The position numbers were made by a program, and so were the translations under genes. From a bacterium (GTDB lineage Bacteria > Bacillota > Clostridia > Lachnospirales > Lachnospiraceae): a stretch of DNA of 58,154 nt. The stretch covers positions 1 through 58,154 of the forward strand of contig JALFNN010000082.1 in NCBI GenBank assembly GCA_022774325.1, read 5' to 3'. The notes under the pieces were generated by a model. That model was not told where the DNA came from and ran no database searches. It saw nothing but the letters and a program-made list of their open reading frames with translations. Positions 7,911 to 16,018 of this stretch are shown here, piece after piece (the first letter of the stretch is position 1; each line of letters begins with the position of its first letter).

Positions 7911-8216
7911 TTAGTCATTCATATTGTAATAAGATAGGAATTCCGTTACAAATTGTTTTACATTTTTTACTTTTTCATCAAAGAAAATTTGCATTTTTAT
8001 TTCGTCGTCAATAGTATCATTATTTTGGAAGAATTCAGTTGCAGATTCCATACAATCTTGCATGTAGCCTTGCACATAGCCTCGGACATAACCTTCTACA
8101 AAAGCATCAGCTCCATAACTATCAGGTTGATAATTTCTTTGCGCTTTCAGGGCAATATAAGCTCGTTCATTTGCTTCTTCATGCAATTTCTCTAAGTACT
8201 GCTCAAATTCGGTCAT
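7911..8216 (-). CDS. Small hypothetical protein with GYxxGY repeats
   Basis: 101-residue soluble protein preceded by GGGAGG 9 bases upstream of ATG 8216. The N-terminal half is a charged helix (EFEQYLEKLHEEANERAYIALKAQ), followed by VEGYVRGYVQGYMQDCME, a four-residue periodic GYxxGY-like repeat often seen in the tails of Rpn-family PD-(D/E)XK proteins. It could be a stand-alone remnant of such a protein, but no nuclease motif is present. Function unknown. Confidence 0.5.
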   Translation of the reverse strand: MTEFEQYLEKLHEEANERAYIALKAQRNYQPDSYGADAFVEGYVRGYVQGYMQDCMESATEFFQNNDTIDDEIKMQIFFDEKVKNVKQFVTEFLSYYNMND

Positions 8217-8430
8217 GTATGTGTTCCTCCCTTATCTATATGCGCTCTTCTTTTTTTATTATATTGTCATTTGCAAAAATCGGCAATATTGATTTTTGAG
8301 CGATAGTCTCTTTCCTAGTTGGTGAAAAGCAGTAGTATTATTTTTACTTTCTACTCTGGAAAATGGTTCTGTAACCGGCGTACGATGAAGAGTATTTTTG
8401 TGGCCTGGGAACTTTTTCACTTTATTATAT

Positions 8431-8466
8431 AAAAATACCCCGCTCCTGGATATGGGGCAGGGGATT
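8431..8466 (-). terminator. Rho-independent terminator
   Basis: GC-rich hairpin (CCCCGCTCC against GGGGCAGGGG with one bulge) followed on the minus strand by ATTTTTATATAA, just after the stop of the 8472-9068 gene. Confidence 0.65.
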
Positions 8467-8471
8467 TTAGC

Positions 8472-9068
8472 TTAATATGTAACTGTTCCAGGCTGATAAA
8501 TAATCGATTTTTTTGTGCCGATTCCGAGTATCTTGTTCAATTCAGAATAGAATATTTCTTTTTCGCTCATTTGATCTAAAAGCTTAAAGTCATAATCCCA
8601 AAAGCAAGACTCTACGCATCTTTCCAAATCTTCAATATCAGACATCATATTTTCAGTAAGTTCACAAGGATCTTCATTTTCTCCGCACTCTTCATCAGCG
8701 ATCATTTTTTCACATTCTTGTTTCAAAATACTGAATACATATTCTCGATCTTCCGGCTGCATCTTTATAGTCGTACTTGTATTGCACGCTTCACACTGCT
8801 CAATTCCGTATCTGATCAGTTCATACATAACATATTCCAAGATAAGTGCTGGTATATATGTTTTTTCTGATTTCAATAAAGCAATCAAGTCTGAAAAAGC
8901 TGCTTTTCTTTTGTGTCTTGGATACGACTTTGGAAAAAAGCGGGCTAACATCCATTCATCATCCTTTAACGGTTCTGCAATTTCCAAGATTCTTTTTGAA
9001 ATGAATTTTGCAATTAATTCATTTGCTTTGGCATCTCCAGTTCCTAATAAATCCGTCAATTGTAACAT
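8472..9068 (-). CDS. Unknown 198-residue protein
   Basis: No family recognised. It is a soluble, mostly helical, acidic protein with an Asp/Glu/Cys-rich middle (DEECGENEDPCELTEN, about residues 124-139) and several scattered cysteines. The start at ATG 9068 has GGAG upstream (minus-strand AAAGGAGATATCAAAA). It is transcribed divergently from the HTH protein gene at 9227, leaving 158 bases for shared control, and has its own terminator. The pairing with a divergent HTH gene suggests an accessory regulator-plus-effector cassette, but that is speculation. Confidence 0.55.
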   Translation of the reverse strand: MLQLTDLLGTGDAKANELIAKFISKRILEIAEPLKDDEWMLARFFPKSYPRHKRKAAFSDLIALLKSEKTYIPALILEYVMYELIRYGIEQCEACNTSTTIKMQPEDREYVFSILKQECEKMIADEECGENEDPCELTENMMSDIEDLERCVESCFWDYDFKLLDQMSEKEIFYSELNKILGIGTKKSIIYQPGTVTY

Positions 9069-9226
9069 TTTTGATATCTCCTTTTTTGGTTTTCTTGCTT
9101 ATAAGTATACATCTGTAAGCATTCTTTTTGGTTACACGACATGTAACTTTCATATTTTTCTGTGAAAAAAACGAAAAAAATTCCCAAATGCTATCCTGAA
9201 ATAAAAAAGACAAGGAGGAATTATTT

Positions 9227-9595
9227 ATGATGTCATTTAAAGAAGTTTATGAAAAATTCAAATGTAACAAAACAGATGCCGCAGTAGCACGCAAAGCAAA
9301 TCTGAACAAAACTACATTGTCACGTATCATTCGAGAATTGATTCCTGCGAATCGCAATTATCTCTGGAGCTTATGTTTTGCTTTAGAATTAAATTTAGAT
9401 CAATCAGAAGAATTATTTGCTGCCGCGGGAATATATATGAATTCATCATATCATATGTCCGAACAAGAAAAAGATCGTGAGAAATTTTTGAAAGAATGCA
9501 TCAACAAAAAACAATATAATGTGATTGAATTAAATGTTGAGTTATACGGGATGGGATATCAGTTATTGGGGAATCAGACATACACGAAACATTAG
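9227..9595 (+). CDS. Helix-turn-helix protein, XRE-like
   Basis: 122-residue protein with a predicted HTH near residues 14-38 (TDAAVARKANLNKTTLSRII), a second helix pair reading LWSLCFALELNLDQSEELF as in XRE-like folds, and a C-terminal tail ENINKK..ELYGMGYQLLGN-like. AAGGAGGA lies 8 bases before ATG 9227 (a second ATG follows at 9230). Proteins of this shape occur as antitoxin-like or phage-like regulators. It is divergent from the unknown 198-residue gene. Confidence 0.6.
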   Translation: MMSFKEVYEKFKCNKTDAAVARKANLNKTTLSRIIRELIPANRNYLWSLCFALELNLDQSEELFAAAGIYMNSSYHMSEQEKDREKFLKECINKKQYNVIELNVELYGMGYQLLGNQTYTKH

Positions 9596-9820
9596 TGCAT
9601 TGACACTTTTGGGGAATGTTGTTAACAATCAAATTTTGCGAAGTGTTGCAGAATGTGATCAGTGCGGTGAAAAATATTTATATCTCCATACGCTTTCTAT
9701 CGGCAAATTATAACCATCTGCCAGAATGTCAGCATTGCAGTGTGGACATTCGTACACTGGTTGCGCATTTTTCTGATTTGGATTATACTTAAACTATCAG
9801 GAGAAAGGAGGAACGATTGT

Positions 9821-10162
9821 ATGCCACAAACAATTCGTACACTGCTTACTCAGTATTTATCAGAAGTACAAAAGATTTATGGCGCACATCTCAAGAGCGT
9901 CATTTTATATGGTTCCTATGCAAGAGGTGATTATACATCCGATTCCGATGTTGATATCATGTTGTTGGTGGATTTAACACAGGAAGAAATGGATGCTTAC
10001 TCGGATGCATTGTCAGAACTGGGATATGAGTATAATGTAAACTATGATATCTGGATGATGCCGGTTGTGAAAAATATTCAGCATTTTAAGCAATGGGCAG
10101 CAGCATATCCATTTTATACCAATGTACAGAAAGAAGGGGTGGTTTTATATGAAGCAGCCTGA
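9821..10162 (+). CDS. MNT-type nucleotidyltransferase, antitoxin-like
   Basis: 113-residue minimal nucleotidyltransferase. The catalytic motif is GSYARGDYTSDSDVDIML with Gly31-Ser32 and Asp43, Asp45; a later YDIW may supply a third acid. The start ATG 9821 follows AAAGGAGG. In known MNT-HEPN (MntA-HepT) modules, the MNT enzyme AMPylates and silences a HEPN RNase encoded next door. Here the next frame keeps only a few HEPN-like first residues and then changes into a truncated DUF4258 protein, so this gene appears to be an orphan. Confidence 0.85.
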   Translation: MPQTIRTLLTQYLSEVQKIYGAHLKSVILYGSYARGDYTSDSDVDIMLLVDLTQEEMDAYSDALSELGYEYNVNYDIWMMPVVKNIQHFKQWAAAYPFYTNVQKEGVVLYEAA

Positions 10163-10274
10163 TTCGTTGGATGTTGGAACAAAAATGGATGTGGTCTGTC
10201 ATCGTTTAGAACGAATGCAGGAAAGAGATATCAGCAGAGCAGATGTAAAAAACGGGATTGCCACCGGGAAATAA
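10149..10274 (+). pseudogene. Truncated DUF4258 (toxin-like) reading frame
   Basis: A 41-codon frame beginning inside the end of the MNT gene. Its second half reads CHRLERMQERDISRADVKN, matching the N-terminal part (helix with RMQERGI) of DUF4258 proteins that pair with YgiT-type antitoxins. It stops at a TAA two bases before the antitoxin ATG, where a full-length protein would continue for roughly 50 more residues. The first 13 residues look like the start of a HEPN gene, so the frame is probably a fusion left by a deletion. Confidence 0.55.
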
Positions 10275-10276
10275 AT

Positions 10277-10504
10277 ATGTGTATGTTTTGTAAAAATACG
10301 ACTACTATCCAGAGTACCACAACCCACGTTGTGAACTATAAAGACTGCATCATCGTAATCAAGAATGTTCCATGCCTTGAATGTGACCAGTGCGGCGAGA
10401 AATACTACACCGATGAAGTCGCTGAGAAACTGGAAATGATTGTAAATATGGCAAAGAAACTGATGCAGGAAATTGCGGTAATTGATTATAAGCAGGCAGC
10501 GTAG
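10277..10504 (+). CDS. YgiT-type zinc-finger antitoxin
   Basis: 75-residue protein with Cys2, Cys5, Cys33, Cys36 and Cys39 (C-x2-C ... C-x2-C-x2-C), the zinc-binding pattern of YgiT/MqsA N-terminal domains. The helical tail (VAEKLEMIVNMAKKLMQEIAV) is typical of the short form that lacks the HTH domain and pairs with DUF4258 toxins. It starts two bases after the truncated toxin frame, preserving the operon spacing. It looks intact although its partner is not. Confidence 0.8.
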   Translation: MCMFCKNTTTIQSTTTHVVNYKDCIIVIKNVPCLECDQCGEKYYTDEVAEKLEMIVNMAKKLMQEIAVIDYKQAA

Positions 10505-10539
10505 AATGAAGAACAAATTTAATATATGAAATTATTAGA

Positions 10540-10582
10540 CAAACCCGATTTGTAGTATGATTCTACTGTTGGGTTTGTTTTG
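10540..10582 (+). terminator. Terminator after the antitoxin gene
   Basis: CAAACCC (10540-10546) pairs with GGGTTTG (10571-10577), with an inner GTAG/CTAC pairing, followed by TTTTGAG. Confidence 0.65.
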
Positions 10583-10745
10583 AGTATAATATGGTTTTTA
10601 TCGTGTCAAATTTTGTGTTACAATAAAGACACCTCTTTTCAGAAGCGTCTTTCTCATGTAAAATATTAAAAAGTTGCTGTTTGTGCGGCTTTCGCACTAT
10701 TCAGTCCATCAATCCAGTTGCATAATATAATAATCGTTTCAAGAT

Positions 10746-11255
10746 TTACATTGTATATTGTACGACACCTTTTCGGCCACCCAACACATCTTTCCCTTTC
10801 AAATCATCCCAGGAGAAATCCGCCATTTCTTCCCTTGCGACAAGAAAGTTCCCGGCCCTTTGTGTAAGCTGCGCAAAGTTGACGATCACATCATTTGCAC
10901 CTTCCTGATACGTGTAGATGGAAGACTCGCTTCCCATGAATCCGATATCGGCCTCCCCGGAAAGAACGGCGGTCATGACCTTATCTGCTCCAAAACCAGT
11001 GATGAGTTGGAGAGAAATTCCTTCTTCCTCAAAATACCCTTCTTCGATTGCCACGTATTGCGGTGCATAGAAGATAGAATGTGCAACTTCATTTAGAGTA
11101 ACTTCCGTCATTTTTTTGTGAGCAGTGTTTTCGGAATTGCTTTCAGTGGCAGCAGGAACGGCAGCGGGATCACTGCTTTCATTTGCCGAGCATGCAGGGA
11201 GCAGGCTTACGAGAAGTATGCCTGCCAGTAAGAATGAGATGGTTTTCTTTTTCAT
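10746..11255 (-). pseudogene. NMT1/THI5-like substrate-binding lipoprotein, 3'-truncated
   Basis: 169 residues of a periplasmic-type binding protein that would feed an ABC transporter for a pyrimidine precursor, sulfonate or similar ligand. Residues 1-22 form a lipoprotein signal ending LLPACS. The mature part has the NMT1 pattern FYAPQYVAIEEGYFEEEG, then VMTAVLSGEADIGFMGSE and GNFLVAREE. Family members run to about 330 residues; here the frame ends after KDVLGGRKGVVQYTM, and the sequence beyond shows no continuation. No permease or ATPase gene is adjacent. Intact 5' end with AGGAGG (11267-11262). Confidence 0.75.
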
Positions 11256-11452
11256 AGTATCCTCCTGAACAAAAAAGTATCTGATTTAAGGTATGCACGG
11301 GATGGGGGAATGTGAGAAAATATTGACGAATATGGGGATTTGCCTGTTGAATTTAGATGTAACATCTTTTTATTTTGTGTATAATATAAACTGAACATGA
11401 CATACAGATGTCGTGTTATGGATGGTATAATGAATCAGGAAGTGAACGTGAT

Positions 11453-12073
11453 ATGAAAATAGATAGGCTTATCGGTATTCTTTCTATCCTTTTGCAGGAA
11501 GAGAAAATTACTGCTCCGGAATTGGCAGAAAGATTTGAGGTTTCAAGAAGAACGATAAACAGAGATATTGAAGATTTATGTAGGGCCGGCATTCCGATTT
11601 TTACATCACAGGGTGCGGGCGGCGGCATCAGCATTATGGATGGTTATAGGATGGATCGGACGATTCTGACATCTAGGGATATGCAGATGATTCTGGCAGG
11701 TCTTCGAAGTCTTGACAGTGTGAGTGGAAGCCATTATTATGGGCAGCTTATGGAAAAACTCAAGGCTGGATCATCGGATGTTATCAGTGGAAATGAGTCT
11801 GTTCTTATCGACCTGTCATCGTGGAATAAAGATTCTCTGTCACCAAAGATTGAACTGATTCAGGATGCAATCGAGCTGGGGAAGACACTGAAGTTTATGT
11901 ATTATGCGTCGGGCGGGAATACTGAGAGGGAGATGGAACCTTATTTTCTGATTTTCAAATGGTCAAGCTGGTACATCTATGGATATTGTCTGCTTAGGAA
12001 TGACTATCGGATGTTCAAATTGAATCGAATGGCAGAACTGGTGCATGCCAGCGATTTTGAAAAATCTGGATAA
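11453..12073 (+). CDS. HTH and WYL domain regulator (YafY-like), C-terminally short
   Basis: 206-residue transcription regulator. Residues 1-60 hold a DeoR-like winged helix (ELAERFEVSRRTINRDIEDL), then GGGISIMDGY, and a WYL domain begins near residue 140 (LKFMYYASGG, WYIYGYCLLRNDYRMFKLNRM). Full YafY proteins have about 90 more residues; here the frame ends just after the WYL core. What follows is the interior of a different (XRE) gene, so a deletion has probably joined the two. ATG 11453 is used because the family starts at MKIDRLIGIL; AGGA lies 13 bases upstream. Confidence 0.75.
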   Translation: MKIDRLIGILSILLQEEKITAPELAERFEVSRRTINRDIEDLCRAGIPIFTSQGAGGGISIMDGYRMDRTILTSRDMQMILAGLRSLDSVSGSHYYGQLMEKLKAGSSDVISGNESVLIDLSSWNKDSLSPKIELIQDAIELGKTLKFMYYASGGNTEREMEPYFLIFKWSSWYIYGYCLLRNDYRMFKLNRMAELVHASDFEKSG

Positions 12074-12545
12074 TTGAACAGGACTCTATGCTTAAAATGG
12101 TGTGGGACATTTGTTGTCTGCAGAGAAAATTCCTGCATTGCTCGCTGGGATACGGGAAATAATCTTCCGGATTTATCTGTGATAGTTGAACTTGCTGATT
12201 TTTATGATGTTGATCTAAATGAAATCTTTCGTGGAGAAAGGAGAAAGGAGACAATGGATACAGAGTTAAAGGATACCTTGTTGCAGGCAGCAGAATATTC
12301 AGAAGGTATAAGAAAAAATAATCAAAAGAATGCATTCGCTGTTTATTTGTGGTTGTATTACATTTGTATTTTACTTGACTGTTCTATTCTTAGAACCAGA
12401 ACAAACATCTGACCTGTTTGATTTTATAGAGGGAATGTCTCTGGGCATTTCTTTTGGAATGGTTGTGGTAGGAATCATTATGACCAGCAAATATGCGGAT
12501 AGAATCGTTGAGTGGAAAGTAAAGCACAAAATTATATCTGAATAA
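12074..12545 (+). pseudogene. XRE regulator with membrane tail, 5' deleted and frameshifted
   Basis: The frame after the WYL gene encodes IARWDTGNNLPDLSVIVELADFYDVDLNEI, the second half of an XRE helix-turn-helix domain, then a RRKETMDTELKDTLLQAAEYSEG linker. Around 12340-12365 the sense shifts to another frame that encodes two membrane helices (FVFYLTVLFLEPEQ and SLGISFGMVVVGIIM) and ends at 12545. The HTH N-terminus is missing. This is a regulator with a membrane tail, inactivated by at least a 5' deletion and one frameshift. Confidence 0.7.
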
Positions 12546-12551
12546 AAGATG

Positions 12552-12591
12552 TCAAAAGCCTTTCCGGTTAAGAGGGGCTTTTGCTTTTTTC
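12552..12591 (+). terminator. Rho-independent terminator
   Basis: CAAAAGCC (12553-12560) and GGCTTTTG (12576-12583) form the stem, followed by CTTTTTT. Confidence 0.8.
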
Positions 12592-12808
12592 CGTGGCGTT
12601 ACAGCCGGTCATACCATGTTTGAAAAATAGATAGCCTATTGCAAAACTTCTCCATCGGGGATGCCAGGTTCGTTTTCAGTGGAAGCAGGCATATCAGCGG
12701 GCTCACTGGTTATACACGGATAACTTTATATAAAAATATAACATAGTATATTGTCAAATATGTTTTTAGACGGTATAATATAACATATTTTTCTGTGTGG
12801 TGATTACT
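12592..12808 (+). promoter_or_regulatory. Intergenic region with promoter for the NUDIX-like gene
   Basis: A sigma-A promoter with -35 TTGTCA (12751-12756) and -10 TATAAT (12774-12779), spacer 17, faces the next gene. Upstream, the minus strand at 12636-12720 keeps a short Pro/Glu-rich frame ending PDGEVLQ, probably the remnant of a lipoprotein or secreted protein tail. Confidence 0.65.
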
Positions 12809-13531
12809 ATGAAGATATTAATAGACGAAACAGAACTAGATCTTCTGTTGGAAAAGAAGAAACAATTCATAGGGAAAGAGGTAGTTTGGGATAGCCTTTT
12901 GTCCGCGGTTTCGTTTCTGGTTTCGGTTTTTTTGGCAACCTACAAAGAAATATTTGGCGTGCCCGGAGCAGCAATAAAAACAACGTTTGTAATGTTGGGA
13001 TTATTCTTTACAGCAAAAAGTGTAAAAGATATATGGTCCGGCGCGAAAAATAATTACTCGAAAGAAGATCTTTTTAAGGATATCAATAAATTAAACCAAA
13101 TAACTCATAACCATTCTATTATAGCAATAAAAGATACGTATAGTGAATTCCCAAATAGATTCTTAGTGTATGATGAGCCGAAGTGGAATTGTAAATTGTT
13201 TTTAAATTACAAGACCAACCAAAACAATGAAAAATTTATTATAGATCATATCTCACATGAATTGAAAATAAAAAGCGAAGATATTTCTATTGAATATATG
13301 TCACAGAAAATTCATGAAAAATATTCACAAAATCATAAAGAAATGCGGGTTTATTGTCACAGACTTTATCAAGTTACGCTTAAAACGTTTCCAAATATAA
13401 TGCAAGATAATTCGTTTGAAATTGATGGTGTACAGTATTATTGGATGAGCATTTCTGAGATGGAACGGGATAGTAGGATTAGGGAAGTGAATCAGGATAT
13501 TGTTGATTTTGTAAAAGAAAATTGCAGTTGA
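12809..13531 (+). CDS. Two-TM protein, possible SMODS-associated NUDIX effector
   Basis: 240-residue protein with two membrane helices (about 28-45 and 54-71) and a cytosolic C-terminal domain. The tail carries KIHEKYSQNHKEMRVYCHRLY, then FEIDGVQYYWMSISEMERD and IVDFVKEN. This layout resembles the two-TM NUDIX-like proteins described with SMODS nucleotidyltransferases in cyclic-nucleotide defence, but no cyclase is nearby and the classical NUDIX box is not obvious. ATG 12809 is chosen over the upstream GTG since GTGGTGATT serves as ribosome site. It is monocistronic with its own promoter and terminator. Confidence 0.5.
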   Translation: MKILIDETELDLLLEKKKQFIGKEVVWDSLLSAVSFLVSVFLATYKEIFGVPGAAIKTTFVMLGLFFTAKSVKDIWSGAKNNYSKEDLFKDINKLNQITHNHSIIAIKDTYSEFPNRFLVYDEPKWNCKLFLNYKTNQNNEKFIIDHISHELKIKSEDISIEYMSQKIHEKYSQNHKEMRVYCHRLYQVTLKTFPNIMQDNSFEIDGVQYYWMSISEMERDSRIREVNQDIVDFVKENCS

Positions 13532-13543
13532 TTTAATGCTTTG

Positions 13544-13575
13544 CCAACCATCAATCGGATGGTTGGTATTTTATT
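13544..13575 (+). terminator. Rho-independent terminator
   Basis: 9-bp perfect stem CCAACCATC / GATGGTTGG with loop AATCG, followed by TATTTTATT. Confidence 0.8.
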
Positions 13576-13646
13576 ACAGATATGAGTAAAGTCAGTGCGG
13601 CACTGTGAAATAACGAGAGTGATGATTTCCTGGAAAGGAGAAAATA

Positions 13647-14321
13647 ATGGTTGGTAAAAAACTGTTAATCATAGAGGATGATATTGATTTAAGAGAAGGA
13701 TTGCACTTTTCTTTTGAAGGAGATGGATATGAGGTTTTCGATGTGGGAACCGGAAGAGAGGGACAGCAGGAAATCAAAAAAGGCAGTTATGATCTTGTGC
13801 TTTTGGATTGCAACCTCCCGGATGGAACTGGATTTGATCTGTGCAGGAAAGTGCGCCGGTTCAGTATGATTCCCATTATCATGCTGACTGCCCGTGATAC
13901 GGAAATGGATGAGATCAGGGCATTGGAACTGGGGGTGAATGATTATCTGTCAAAACCGTTTTCACTTGGTGTGCTGAAAGCGAGAATGAAACGGATTCTG
14001 AATGAAAAAGCAGAAACGGCAAATTTATGTTCCGGAAATATTGTCATTGATAAAAGTACCTGTAAAGTCTATAAGAATGAGGAAGAAATTACATTAAGCA
14101 AATTAGAGTACCGGCTGCTGATGTACTTGATTGAAAATAAAAATCATGTGCTGTCAAAGGAACAGATTTTAAGCCAGATATGGGATAGCGACGGAAAGTA
14201 TGTAGATAACAATACAGTTTCTGTGAATATCAGCAGATTGAGAATGAAGATAGAAGAGGATGCATCCAATCCAAAGTTCATAAAGACCGTTCATGGAGTG
14301 GGATATATTTGGAAGGAATAA
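13647..14321 (+). CDS. OmpR-family response regulator of an ABC module
   Basis: 224-residue regulator. The receiver domain has the acidic pair Glu10-Asp11, phosphoacceptor Asp54 (VLLDCNLPDG) and Lys103 (LSKPF). The C-terminal winged helix ends with NTVSVNISRLRMKI and TVHGVGYIW. It opens a four-gene run of regulator, kinase, ATPase and permease, arranged like the systems that sense and export antimicrobial peptides. AAAGGAG precedes the ATG. The kinase gene follows after five bases. Confidence 0.9.
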   Translation: MVGKKLLIIEDDIDLREGLHFSFEGDGYEVFDVGTGREGQQEIKKGSYDLVLLDCNLPDGTGFDLCRKVRRFSMIPIIMLTARDTEMDEIRALELGVNDYLSKPFSLGVLKARMKRILNEKAETANLCSGNIVIDKSTCKVYKNEEEITLSKLEYRLLMYLIENKNHVLSKEQILSQIWDSDGKYVDNNTVSVNISRLRMKIEEDASNPKFIKTVHGVGYIWKE

Positions 14322-14325
14322 GAAC

Positions 14326-15231
14326 ATGATGCTCAATATCATACTTGTGGTGTTGTTATGTTTCACTGCAGGGTATAGTATTTATAAAAATAGAAAAACC
14401 TATCGTTCGATAGACAGGTTATTAGATTGTGTGTTAAATCAGGAAAAGATAGAACTATCCGATGTCCAGGAGGGAGAACTGTCTGCCCTGGTAAATAAGA
14501 TCAATCGGATTCAGGAAGTTTTGGGAAAACAGGTGGAAGTGGCAGAAGCAGAAAAAGAGCAAGTAAAAAGCCTTGTTTCCAATATGTCGCATCAGCTTAA
14601 AACACCGTTAGCAAACCTCTCTATCTATACAGAAATATTAAACGGTCAGGAATTAGAGGAAAAGAAGCAAGCTGAAGTTGCTGAAAAAATCAAAAAGCAG
14701 ATTGATAAGCTGGACTGGATCATAGGCTCATTGGCTAAGATGGTAAAACTGGAGCAGGATGTGATTGTATTTGATGCAGAAGGAATCTCAATCAGAAAAA
14801 CGCTTCTGGATGCAATAGATACTGTATATGAAAAGCTAGAGAAGAAAGGGATCATGCTAATTTCGGAACCATATGAGGATATCCTGCTGTTTCATAACCG
14901 GAAGTGGACAGTTGAAGTTTTTGTAAATCTTCTGGAGAATGCGATCAAATACACGCAGCAGGGAGGCACAATCCAGATCAAGGTTTGTCCTTATGAAATC
15001 TATACGGAGATTCAGATTTTAGATAACGGATGCGGTATCCATGAGGAGGAGACAACGGAAATATTTAAACGCTTTTACAGAAGCCGGGAAGTGGAACACA
15101 TAGAAGGCTCCGGCATTGGGCTGTATCTGTCTAACTTGATTCTTGAAAAGGAAAAAGGCTATATGGTAGTGAAGTCCGTCTATGGAGAAGGAAGCTGCTT
15201 TTCGGTGTTCTTACAAAACTGTAAGAATTGA
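14326..15231 (+). CDS. Sensor histidine kinase with a single TM anchor
   Basis: 301-residue kinase. One membrane helix (about 4-20) is followed directly by a short linker, a DHp domain with His89 (SNMSHQLKTPLAN) and a catalytic domain with NLLENAIKYT, DNGCG and GSGIGLYLSN. There is no extracellular sensor domain and not even the two-helix hairpin of BceS, so sensing probably goes through the adjacent transporter, as in intramembrane-sensing systems, or through the short N-terminus. GGAAGGA overlapping the regulator's end serves ATG 14326; in-frame ATG 14293 is less likely. Confidence 0.88.
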   Translation: MMLNIILVVLLCFTAGYSIYKNRKTYRSIDRLLDCVLNQEKIELSDVQEGELSALVNKINRIQEVLGKQVEVAEAEKEQVKSLVSNMSHQLKTPLANLSIYTEILNGQELEEKKQAEVAEKIKKQIDKLDWIIGSLAKMVKLEQDVIVFDAEGISIRKTLLDAIDTVYEKLEKKGIMLISEPYEDILLFHNRKWTVEVFVNLLENAIKYTQQGGTIQIKVCPYEIYTEIQILDNGCGIHEEETTEIFKRFYRSREVEHIEGSGIGLYLSNLILEKEKGYMVVKSVYGEGSCFSVFLQNCKN

Positions 15232-15304
15232 TTACCGCCCTGTAAAGAAAATGCAAGATTCCATAGATATACTGTTGGTATCAACAGGAAAGGAGCGGTA
15301 AGCC

Positions 15305-16018
15305 ATGAGCAATATACTGGAATTAAGCCATGTAGAAAAAATATATGGTGAAAAAGAGAATCAGGTAAAAGCGCTAAAGGATATCAATATACAAGTTAAA
15401 GAAGGAGAATTTATTGCTATTGTAGGAACCTCTGGCAGTGGGAAATCCACACTTCTAAACCTTGTCGGAGGTTTGGATACTCCTACAAAGGGGAGAATTC
15501 TTGTAAAAGGGAAAGAGATCGGTACACTGACCAGAAAGGAACTGACCATTTTCCGACGGAGAAACATCGGGTTTGTGTTCCAAAATTACAGTCTCATGCC
15601 CGTCTTGAATGTGTATGATAATGTTGCCCTCCCGGTAACTTTTGACAAAGGAAAGCATATCAATCGTAAGTATATCGAACAATTGCTGAAGGAACTGGGA
15701 ATCTGGGATAAACGGAAAAAGTATCCGAATGAGCTGTCAGGCGGACAGCAGCAGAGGGTTGCGATCGCAAGGGCCTTAGTCAATAAACCTGCAATCCTTC
15801 TGGCGGATGAACCCACCGGGAACCTTGATTCAGCTACAACCATAGAAGTTATCGGATTGCTGAAAACAAGCTGCAGAAAGTACAATCAGACAATCCTGAT
15901 GGTAACGCATAATGAGACCATTGCACAGATTTGTGACAGAATCATCCATATTGAAGATGGAATGGTAACGTCAGGAACACACCTGTTTCCCCAAAAAGGT
16001 GGTGATGGCGTATGTTAA
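15305..16018 (+). CDS. ABC transporter ATP-binding protein, MacB/BceA type
   Basis: 237-residue ATPase. Walker A is GTSGSGKST (41-49), Q-loop FVFQNYSLMP, signature LSGGQQQR, Walker B ILLADEPTGNLDS and H-loop VTHNE. This is the subfamily that powers FtsX-like permeases for peptide or lipid-linked substrates. AAAGGAGCGGTAAGCC precedes the ATG. It overlaps the permease gene by seven bases. A 73-base gap separates it from the kinase, so the ABC pair could have its own promoter under the regulator's control. Confidence 0.92.
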   Translation: MSNILELSHVEKIYGEKENQVKALKDINIQVKEGEFIAIVGTSGSGKSTLLNLVGGLDTPTKGRILVKGKEIGTLTRKELTIFRRRNIGFVFQNYSLMPVLNVYDNVALPVTFDKGKHINRKYIEQLLKELGIWDKRKKYPNELSGGQQQRVAIARALVNKPAILLADEPTGNLDSATTIEVIGLLKTSCRKYNQTILMVTHNETIAQICDRIIHIEDGMVTSGTHLFPQKGGDGVC

